Below, one piece after another: positions 1 through 5,045 of a stretch of 6,754 nucleotides of DNA (positions within the stretch are counted from its first letter, which is position 1; every line of letters starts with the position of its first letter). Position numbers and translations under genes: made by a program. The DNA lies in contig JAOTYV010000263.1 of assembly GCA_029861675.1 (NCBI GenBank), positions 1 to 6,754 on the forward strand, read 5' to 3'. Under the pieces are notes generated by a model, which saw only the letters and a program-made list of their open reading frames with translations, was not told the origin of the DNA and made no database searches. The stretch comes from Alphaproteobacteria bacterium (GTDB lineage Bacteria; Pseudomonadota; Alphaproteobacteria; UBA8366).

Positions 1-93
1 TACAACACCCTCAGGCCGCACAGTGCGCTCGGATACAAACCACCAGCGCCGGAGAGCATCGTCCCGATGGACCGCAGACCGTCTATGCACTAA
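1..93 (+). CDS. IS3-family transposase, C-terminal fragment (5' end outside window)
   Basis: Frame 1 is open from the first base to a TAA at 91-93 and encodes 30 residues. It begins YNTLRPHSALGYKPPAP and ends PMDRRPSMH. The YNxxRPHSxLGYxPPAP signature is the classic extreme C-terminus of IS3-family (rve-type DDE integrase core) transposases; in the family it follows the catalytic Glu by a few dozen residues. That Glu and the rest of the catalytic core lie upstream of the window, so intactness cannot be judged. The sequence is in frame and ends normally just before the IS terminal repeat, as expected for an undamaged 3' end. Confidence 0.85.
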   Translation, partial: YNTLRPHSALGYKPPAPESIVPMDRRPSMH

Positions 94-127
94 CTATGAA
101 ATTGGACCACTTCGTGGGGGCTGATCA
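1..127 (+). mobile_element. IS3-type insertion sequence, right end (partial)
   Basis: This is the 3' end of an insertion sequence that enters from outside the left edge. It holds the last 30 codons of a transposase (stop at 91-93) and a short non-coding tail. The tail ends GGGGGCTGATCA at 116-127, which fits an IS terminus closing in ...TCA. The inferred terminal repeat, read inward, is TGATCAGCCCCCACGAAG. The matching left repeat is outside the window, so neither the exact boundary nor a target-site duplication can be confirmed. Family placement rests on the transposase tail. Confidence 0.75.
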
Positions 128-475
128 GGCGTCCATAGATGTCAATGCCGCGTCAGGCACTGATTTATCATGGACGGCGCGTTTTACCGTTACGCCGAGT
201 TCCGTCATCAGCATGAGGAAGTCATGGTTCGCCTGATCGTCGGTCCAGACGGCAATGCGCGTGTGCGTGTCGTCGATCTCCTCGGCCGAGATCGGTTCCT
301 GGTCCGCGAGAAGTTGATATGGCGTTTCGAGCGATTGAATTAAAAAAAGAAGCTGTTCAAGAAGTTCACAGCCGTTGTGGCCGGATATGTCGAGTTCGAA
401 ACCATATTGGCCCAACGGTTCAATATTTTCCTCGCTAAATGCAATGACGAGGCTGGATTGATTTTCCGCTGACAT
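125..475 (-). CDS. Hypothetical acidic protein, 116 residues, probably 3'-truncated by an IS
   Basis: I do not recognise this protein. It is acidic, soluble-looking and has no signal peptide or membrane segment. Visible pattern: a strand-like start (SSLVIAF), a second strand plus helix (FELDISGHNGCELLEQLLF, about residues 26-44), a Glu/Asp-rich loop (about 60-70), then a strand and helix (TRIAVW ... FLMLMTELGV). This alternation could suit a small immunity- or antitoxin-like fold, but that is a guess. The ATG at 473-475 is supported by AGGGA 8 nt upstream, which is itself part of the nearest TTCCCTGTT repeat. The TGA stop (125-127) coincides with the terminal TGA of the IS3-type element, so the native C-terminus has probably been lost. 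Its base composition is lower in GC than that of the enzyme operon to the right. Confidence 0.5.
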   Translation of the reverse strand: MSAENQSSLVIAFSEENIEPLGQYGFELDISGHNGCELLEQLLFLIQSLETPYQLLADQEPISAEEIDDTHTRIAVWTDDQANHDFLMLMTELGVTVKRAVHDKSVPDAALTSMDA

Positions 476-481
476 TACCAG

Positions 482-534
482 TTTCCCTGTTCCTTCAGAA
501 AACTTCCCTGTTCAGTAAATTAAATTCCCTGTTC
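482..534. repeat. Three direct repeats TTCCCTGTTC at exact 21-bp period
   Basis: TTCCCTGTTC occurs at 483-492, 504-513 and 525-534, so starts are 21 bp apart, two helical turns. The array begins 7 bp upstream of the start codon of the minus-strand 116-residue gene. Iteron-like or operator-like binding is one reading. The other is that the period is seven codons: on the minus strand one frame reads repeated EQG units (TEQGSFLKEQGNW) and another repeated NRE units, each broken by stops. That suggests decayed coding sequence. The proximal copy also supplies the Shine-Dalgarno-like AGGGA of the downstream gene. Confidence 0.8.
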
Positions 535-551
535 TTAAGAGTAGGGAATTT
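522..551. repeat. 30-bp near-perfect palindrome around the third repeat copy
   Basis: AAATTCCCT (522-530) pairs with AGGGAATTT (543-551), and the centre TCTTAAGA (533-540) is itself a perfect palindrome. The only interruptions are two symmetric positions (531/542 and 532/541). These are G/T pairs, so an RNA copy could pair throughout by G-U wobble. There is no U-tract directly after the stem to make it a clear terminator. It could be a protein-binding site or an attenuating hairpin in the leader of the 116-residue gene. Function is inferred only. Confidence 0.6.
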
Positions 552-620
552 TCTCAAAAATTGTCATAACTCCCGCATATTATGAGCCATCAAGACACTC
601 AATATATCCCAGATTTGAGA

Positions 621-656
621 AATTTCCCTGTATTTTCCCTGTTTAACAGGGAAATT
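621..656. repeat. Nested inverted repeats of the AATTTCCCTG core
   Basis: AATTTCCCTG (621-630) is the exact reverse complement of CAGGGAAATT (647-656). Inside this pair, TTTCCCTGTT (634-643) and AACAGGGAAA (645-654) form a perfect 10-bp inverted repeat separated by a single base. Two alternative stems therefore compete for the same right arm. The core is the same as in the 21-bp array about 90 bp to the left, so the two clusters probably belong to one element or are bound by one protein. Confidence 0.7.
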
Positions 657-778
657 GGGCAGAGACGAGTTCGCTCAAGACTCCCTGCACCACCATTAAG
701 TCTTGTATCTTCTTGCCCGCAGGCTCAGATGGTCGGAAAATCGCCGGTTTCCGGGCGTTTCCTATAGGGGGAGGCTGT

Positions 779-1054
779 ACGGATCGCCTCCGATCCTACG
801 GCGCCGCGATGAAAATTATTGGAAATTTTGAGCGTCAGGAATGTGGGTGCTGGCTCAATGTTCGGGCCGAAAACTCACATCGACCGTTTCGACGACGAGA
901 AGGAGCGATGGCCAGGTTCAGGTACATCAAGACCCTGCAGAAGTTCGCCTCCGTCCACGCCTTGATCCACAATCATTTTAACCAGGACCGCCGAGAAATC
1001 TTCAAGCAGAGCCGGTCCGCCGCCCTGACCGAGTGGCGTCAGCTTGCGGCCTGA
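779..1054 (+). pseudogene. IS6-family transposase, C-terminal remnant
   Basis: IS6-like residues start at TDRLRSYGAAMK (from 779) and run to EWRQLAA before TGA at 1052-1054, about 91 residues of a protein that is normally roughly 230. The motif RAENSHRPFRRRE carries the third catalytic acid (the Glu of the DDE triad) and the basic stretch typical of the family; KTLQKFASVHALIHNHFNQ follows. The first two catalytic Asp residues are missing. By comparison with remembered family members (NHFNQERHLxRRDIFKQ), the segment NHFNQDRREIFKQ also lacks about four residues, an in-frame loss of about 12 bp. No start codon with a sensible binding site exists, and the frame upstream of 779 is unrelated sequence. 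Confidence 0.85.
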
Positions 1055-1091
1055 AATCTACCGCTTACAGGAATTTGCAGACCAGTTGGCA

Positions 1092-1137
1092 TTTGTCTGA
1101 CAAAGCCCAAGCCGCTTCAGGTTTGTCTGACAGTGCC
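1092..1137. repeat. IS6 right terminal repeat with a duplicated TTTGTCTGACA
   Basis: The outermost terminal sequence (1120-1137, ending GACAGTGCC) contains TTTGTCTGACA at 1122-1132. An identical 11-mer lies at 1092-1102, offset by exactly 30 bp. Internal repetition of the terminus may provide a second transposase binding site, or may record a nested end. The sequence shows the repeat; its role is inferred. Confidence 0.6.
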
Positions 1138-1617
1138 CGCAGCGGCGTTGCCCTGGCGGGCGGTCTGCAGCACCGCCTTCACGATATTCCGGTAGCCGGT
1201 GCACCGGCACAGGTTGGACGAGATCAGATCGGTCAGCGCCTCTTCCGAAAGCATCGGCTCTTGGCGCATGGCCCCGACGACCAGCATCAGGAACCCCGGT
1301 GTGCAGAAGCCGCACTGTAAGGCGTGGTGTTCGATGAAGGCCTGCTGCAGGGGATGCAAATCGTCACCGTTTGCCAAACCTTCGACGGTTTCTATATCCG
1401 TGCCCCCCGCCTGGACCGCAAACATCAGGCAGGATCGTACCGGCTCGCCATTTACGAGAACCGTGCAGGCGCCGCAGATACCGTGCTCGCAACCGGTATG
1501 CGTGCCGGTCAGGCCGCAGTCCTCCCGGATGGCATCCGCCAGTGATTTTCGCGGTTCGAGCCGGATCCTGTAATCCCGGCCGTTGATGCTCAGCGTCATG
1601 TCTTGTTCATAGGGCAT
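1117..1617 (-). CDS. [2Fe-2S]-binding small subunit of a molybdenum hydroxylase (CoxS-like)
   Basis: This is the electron-transfer small subunit of a xanthine dehydrogenase / CO dehydrogenase-type enzyme. The N-terminal plant-ferredoxin fold has cluster ligands Cys43, Cys48, Cys51 (GCEHGICGAC) and Cys63. The C-terminal helical domain has Cys102, Cys105 (CGFC), Cys137 and Cys139 (CRC). All eight ligands are present, so both clusters should form. Length is 166 residues, normal for the family. The ATG at 1617 is preceded by GGAA at 6 nt; Met7 is a possible internal alternative. It lies 30 bp after the FAD-subunit gene, as last gene of the operon. The C-terminus is odd: the last six residues (GTVRQT) and the stop are read from the IS6 terminal repeat, so the native tail was replaced. 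The loss is probably small, because the family ends soon after the NIVKAV helix. Confidence 0.93.
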   Translation of the reverse strand: MPYEQDMTLSINGRDYRIRLEPRKSLADAIREDCGLTGTHTGCEHGICGACTVLVNGEPVRSCLMFAVQAGGTDIETVEGLANGDDLHPLQQAFIEHHALQCGFCTPGFLMLVVGAMRQEPMLSEEALTDLISSNLCRCTGYRNIVKAVLQTARQGNAAAGTVRQT

Positions 1618-1647
1618 TGGGGGTTCCGATAATTGACGGTCGCGGCG

Positions 1648-2508
1648 TCAGAGGCGGCCGGCGCGATCGAAGGCGCGTTTTATGACGGTGCGGGCCAGGT
1701 CCCGCCGGTATGCCGGTGTGGTCTGGGAATCCTCGATCGGATCCACGCCGCCAGCGGCGGCCTCGGCAGCCGCCTCGATTAAGGTTTCCGATAAGAATTG
1801 ACCGGCGATCACGCCTTCGGCTTCGCCGAGCCTCCTAGGCGTTTCCTCGATACCGCCCAAGCCGATTCGCACGTCGACCGCCACCCCTTCTTCCAGGCGA
1901 TAGCTCACGAGGCCCATGCCCAGGGCGAAATCGCCGGCCCGGCGGTTGAACTCATAGAAGCCCATCTGGGTTTGCTCCGGCGGGATCGGCAACCGCACCA
2001 ATGTGAGAATTTCCTCCGGCCGCAGGGCTGTCGTCATGGCACCCAAGGCAAATTCTCGTGCCGGGACCGTCCGGACGCCGGATCGGCTGTGCAGCTCCAG
2101 CTCGGCATCGAAGGTTGCCGCAACCAGGCACCATTCCGATGCCGGATCCGCATTGGCCAGGCTGCCGCAAAAAGTGCCGCGCATGCGGACCGGGTAGTGG
2201 GCGATGTTGCCGGCAACACAGGTCAGCATTCGGCCGAAGGGATGGTCGATCACCGGCCGGTGAAAGCACGCATGGCGCGCGAGCGCGCGGATCGACAATG
2301 TGTCGCCTTGAATTTCGACGCCTGCCAATTCTTCGATGCGGTTGATATCGACCAAATGGCCGGGCATTGCCAGGCGGAACGCCATCATCGGCACGAGGCT
2401 CTGGCCTCCGGCGATAACGCGACCGTCGTCACCGGCGGTTTCGGCTAGAACGGCAAGCGCATCGTCGAGGCGCGCCGGCGCATGGTACTGGAACGGGGCG
2501 GATTTCAA
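1648..2508 (-). CDS. FAD-binding medium subunit of a molybdenum hydroxylase (CoxM-like)
   Basis: This subunit passes electrons from the [2Fe-2S] clusters to FAD and then to an external acceptor. At 286 residues it matches the usual length. The N-terminal PCMH-type FAD domain (about 1-175) has the pyrophosphate-binding motif AGGQSLVP at 33-40 and a second motif, GTFCGSLANADPASE, at 111-125. The second motif more commonly reads GTIGGSLAHADPAAE, so this protein has Phe-Cys where Ile-Gly is usual. A CO-dehydrogenase-flavoprotein C-terminal domain follows (about 180-283). The start is TTG at 2506-2508, giving MKSAPFQYHAP as expected for the family. GGAG lies 9 nt upstream and overlaps the end of the preceding large-subunit gene. 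The gap to that gene's stop is only 4 bp, which suggests translational coupling. Confidence 0.93.
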   Translation of the reverse strand: MKSAPFQYHAPARLDDALAVLAETAGDDGRVIAGGQSLVPMMAFRLAMPGHLVDINRIEELAGVEIQGDTLSIRALARHACFHRPVIDHPFGRMLTCVAGNIAHYPVRMRGTFCGSLANADPASEWCLVAATFDAELELHSRSGVRTVPAREFALGAMTTALRPEEILTLVRLPIPPEQTQMGFYEFNRRAGDFALGMGLVSYRLEEGVAVDVRIGLGGIEETPRRLGEAEGVIAGQFLSETLIEAAAEAAAGGVDPIEDSQTTPAYRRDLARTVIKRAFDRAGRL

Positions 2509-2512
2509 TGCC

Positions 2513-4855
2513 TCAATCTCCGTCCCCGGCCAAACGCCGTGCCGTCCGACGGTCGGGGGCCGAGGACATCAACGCTCGCAGCCGTTGCGGCGTTGCGGGT
2601 AACCGCGTGATGGCGCCGGGCATCCCGAGCGCATCGTCGATGGCGGCGGCGATCACCGCGCCGACCGGATTTACGCCGCCTTCGCCGGCGCCCTTCAGGC
2701 CCAGCGGGTTGAGTGGGCTCGGCGCATCCTCAGTGATCAGAATCTCGACTTTGGGCATTTCCCGTGCGGTGGGGATCATGTAGTCCGCGAAGGTTACCGA
2801 TAAGGGGGTGCCCTGTTCGTCGTAGCGGAACTCCTCCAGCAGGGCGCCGCCCAGGCCTTGCGCGAGGCCGCCCAACATCTGACCTTCGACGAGCATCGGA
2901 TTAACCGCCCGGCCGACGTCGTATGCGACAAGGTAGTTCTCCACCGCGACGCCGCCGGTTTCCCGATCGACGCGGACGACGGCCGCATGGACGCCGTAGG
3001 GATAGGTCATGTGGTCCGTCCGGTGCCAGCCATCCGCCGACAGCCCAGGCTCGCGTTCCCGGCTGAAGCGCGAGGTGGGCCCAAGGTTGCGCGCGATGTC
3101 GCCAAGCGGAATTGCGGTTTCCGAGTCCTGGCGGATGACGCAGCCATCTCGCAACTCCAGCGCGGCAGCGGAGATTTGCAACATTTCTGCGGCAACGCCG
3201 AGCGCCTTTTTCTTCACCTTCTCGGCCGCGACGCGGGTAGCTTCGCCCGTCATAACGGTCACCCGCGATGCGTGGGTGCCGAAGCCGAATTCGATCCGGT
3301 TGGTTTGCCCGCGGATCACACGGATATTCCGGTAGTCGACGCCCAGCGTCTCGGCGCAAATTTGCGCAATAACCGTCTCCATTCCCTGCCCGACGGACGA
3401 CGATCCGGTCACGATTTCGACCGCACCGGCCGTGTCGACGCTGACCCGGACGGTGTCGACCGGGCCGAGGCCGCTCTTCTCGACGAACATCGCGATGCCG
3501 GCGCCGACCGCCTCTCCGCTCGACCGACGCCGCTCGATATCTGCTCGACGCGCGTTCCAATCGAAGGCCGTCAGAGCCTTGTCGAGCAGTCCCGCATAGT
3601 CGCCGGAGTCGAATTCCACCGGCGTATCCAACGCGTCCATCGGCCGGGCAAACGGCATCTCGTCTTTCGAAATCAGGTTGCGGCGGCGAATTTCGACGGG
3701 ATCGATGCCCAGTTGCGCGGCGACGGCGTCGACCACCCTTTCGCGGACGAAGCTCGTCTCGAACCGGCCGGGCGCCCTATAGGTCGCCGCCGGCGTCTTG
3801 TTGGTCAGCCGGAAGTGACCGACCGCGCGATATGCAGGAATTCGATACGGGCCCGGAAGCAGGCTCGTTGTCATGTCCACGACGCGCGCGCCATGGGTGC
3901 GCACATAGGCGCCTTGGTCATGGTAGAACTCGTTGTCGATCGCGAGAATACGGCCGTCGGCGTCGAACCCCGCGCGGATCAGATGGGTTTGCTCACGCGA
4001 GTGGTTGGTGGCCATGAGGTGTTCGCGCCGGTCCTCGACCCACTTCACCGGGCGCCGCAGGCGTAACGCCGCCAGACAGACGAGGATGTCCTCCGGATAA
4101 ATCTCACCGCGCACGCCGAAGCCGCCGCCGACGTGATACTCGAAGAGCTGAATGCTCGACGGTGCGCGTTGTATCATCTCGGCGATTTGATCGCGGTTCC
4201 AATGGGGCCGCTTGGCGGCGCCGTGGAGTTCCAGCATGTCCGTGGCGGCATCATAGCGGGCGACCGCGCCCCGGGTTTCGAGCGGCACGCCCGAATGTCG
4301 TCCTACCTCCAGGGTCAACGCGATCGACCCGTGCGCCTGCGCCATCGCGGCGTCGAGGTCGCCATATGTCTTGACGATCGTCGTCGGTTCCGTCCCTAGG
4401 CCCGGTGCGAACTCGCCCGGATCATGTTGAGCCGACAGGACCGGCGGCCTCTCCTCGATATCGACGGAGACCAGTTCGGCGGCATCTTCCGCGATAAAGG
4501 CGTTATCTGCGAAAACGGCGGCTACCGGCTCGCCGACATAGCGGACGAATTCGTCGGCCAGGATGGGCTGCCGATACGGCTCCAGCCCCTGCACTGTCGT
4601 TGCGCGAAATGGAATCGGCGGAATGTCCGCGATATCGGTGAAGGTCCAGATCGCCCGCACGCCGAGCATTGCCTTTGCCGCGTCCAAGTCGATCGAGCGA
4701 ATTATCCCATGCGCATGGGCCGACCGCACAACCCGCATGTGCAGTTGATGCGAAAAGTCGATATCCGCAACGAATCGCCCGGCACCGGTCACAAGAGGCC
4801 GGTCTTCAAGACGGGTGACCGAGCGGCCGATATATCCTTGATTGGAGCTATCCAT
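2513..4855 (-). CDS. Molybdopterin-binding large subunit of a molybdenum hydroxylase (xanthine dehydrogenase family)
   Basis: This is the catalytic subunit carrying the molybdopterin cytosine dinucleotide cofactor. With the ATG at 4853-4855 it has 780 residues, normal for the family, and opens IGRSVTRLEDRPLVTGAGRF, the usual start of these proteins. The frame stays open upstream to a TTG at 4984, but those 43 codons look non-coding. The a/b-hammerhead domain covers about residues 18-140 and the Mo-binding domains about 150-760. Visible motifs are GGGFG (243-247), the active-site loop YRAPGR (359-364), the VGQGMET segment (488-494) and KGAGEGG with the presumed catalytic Glu725. The form I CO dehydrogenase loop AYxCSFR is absent, so CO oxidation is unlikely. 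It is 44-50% by eye-level impression at best in conserved blocks with the neighbouring large subunit, not a recent copy. A ribosome binding site is weak (AAAGG about 19 nt upstream). Confidence 0.93.
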   Translation of the reverse strand: MDSSNQGYIGRSVTRLEDRPLVTGAGRFVADIDFSHQLHMRVVRSAHAHGIIRSIDLDAAKAMLGVRAIWTFTDIADIPPIPFRATTVQGLEPYRQPILADEFVRYVGEPVAAVFADNAFIAEDAAELVSVDIEERPPVLSAQHDPGEFAPGLGTEPTTIVKTYGDLDAAMAQAHGSIALTLEVGRHSGVPLETRGAVARYDAATDMLELHGAAKRPHWNRDQIAEMIQRAPSSIQLFEYHVGGGFGVRGEIYPEDILVCLAALRLRRPVKWVEDRREHLMATNHSREQTHLIRAGFDADGRILAIDNEFYHDQGAYVRTHGARVVDMTTSLLPGPYRIPAYRAVGHFRLTNKTPAATYRAPGRFETSFVRERVVDAVAAQLGIDPVEIRRRNLISKDEMPFARPMDALDTPVEFDSGDYAGLLDKALTAFDWNARRADIERRRSSGEAVGAGIAMFVEKSGLGPVDTVRVSVDTAGAVEIVTGSSSVGQGMETVIAQICAETLGVDYRNIRVIRGQTNRIEFGFGTHASRVTVMTGEATRVAAEKVKKKALGVAAEMLQISAAALELRDGCVIRQDSETAIPLGDIARNLGPTSRFSREREPGLSADGWHRTDHMTYPYGVHAAVVRVDRETGGVAVENYLVAYDVGRAVNPMLVEGQMLGGLAQGLGGALLEEFRYDEQGTPLSVTFADYMIPTAREMPKVEILITEDAPSPLNPLGLKGAGEGGVNPVGAVIAAAIDDALGMPGAITRLPATPQRLRALMSSAPDRRTARRLAGDGD

Positions 4856-5045
4856 GGAGCGGTGCGGGAAGACCTTTCCGGTTGTCGGCAGGCAATCGGT
4901 TGGACTGTGAAGATTTTGCCTGCCCAATGCCCAATGCCAAGCGTTGCCAATGTGCAGTACACCAACTAGGGGATCGCTATTCAATAGCGGCGGATGGTGT
5001 GCAACGATTTCGATCGTTCGGGCGTGCGCCGCGGCCGCATTATCC
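4856..5045. other. 190-bp spacer between the two large-subunit genes
   Basis: No gene is supported here. On the minus strand, shortly after the upstream gene's TAG (5046-5048), there is a small hairpin at 5003-5018 (AACGAT and ATCGTT arms, 4-base loop). It has no T-tract, so it is not a good terminator. Nearer the downstream gene the minus strand has a run of TTGGCA-like units, including two adjacent TTGGGCA copies (about 4921-4936). I find no clear promoter. The spacer is long compared with the 4-bp and 30-bp gaps later in the operon, so a separate promoter or mRNA processing site here is possible. Confidence 0.45.

Larger units (their letters stand above)
476..778. other. Gene-poor, AT-richer repeat region between the 116-residue gene and the IS6 remnant
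   Basis: I see no convincing gene in these 303 bases. The left half (482-551) has three 21-bp-spaced repeats and a near-perfect palindrome. The middle (621-656) has nested inverted repeats of the same TTCCCTG core. The rest (about 657-770) contains a short open frame on the plus strand (582-767, 61 codons) without a good ribosome binding site. Its translation (for example CPQAQMVGKSPVSGRF) resembles small hypothetical ORFs I recall seeing repeatedly near transposases in alphaproteobacteria. I read this as a dispersed repeat rather than a real protein, but that is from memory and unverified. The join to IS6-homologous sequence falls at about 767-779. Confidence 0.5.
779..1137 (+). mobile_element. 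IS6-family element, 3' remnant with right terminal repeat
   Basis: This contains the C-terminal part of an IS6-family transposase (779-1054), about 65 bp of non-coding tail, and a right end that reads GGCACTGTCAGACAAACC inward from 1137. IS6-family termini commonly start GGCACTG, which supports placing the boundary at 1137. No copy of that terminal sequence is visible to the left, and the N-terminal two thirds of the transposase are missing. The element is therefore a dead 5'-deleted remnant. Its right end is fused to the small-subunit gene on the opposite strand. Confidence 0.75.

Noticed and set aside
541..600. Sigma-70-like promoter for the 116-residue gene on the minus strand (TTGATG ... 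TATGAC)
   Set aside because: The spacing is about 19 bp and the match is weak in AT-rich DNA, so it is not reportable as a site.
482..656. CRISPR array
   Set aside because: The repeats are only about 10 bp, the spacing is 21 bp, and the intervening bases are too short and partly palindromic. No cas genes are visible.
1798..2448. A 216-codon plus-strand open frame across the FAD-subunit gene
   Set aside because: It is an antisense shadow of the medium-subunit gene, with low-complexity translation and no recognisable domain.
2858..4066. A 402-codon open frame on the plus strand, antisense to the downstream large-subunit gene
   Set aside because: It lies wholly inside a clearly recognised gene on the other strand. 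Its translation is Arg/Asp/His-rich with no known motif, typical of antisense frames in high-GC DNA.
4856..4984. Upstream TTG start at 4984 for the downstream large subunit
   Set aside because: The extra 43 residues do not look like the family. The ATG at 4855 gives the expected N-terminus close to the IGRSVTRLED motif.
5003..5018. Rho-independent terminator after the upstream large-subunit gene
   Set aside because: The stem is only 6 bp and no T-tract follows on the transcribed strand.
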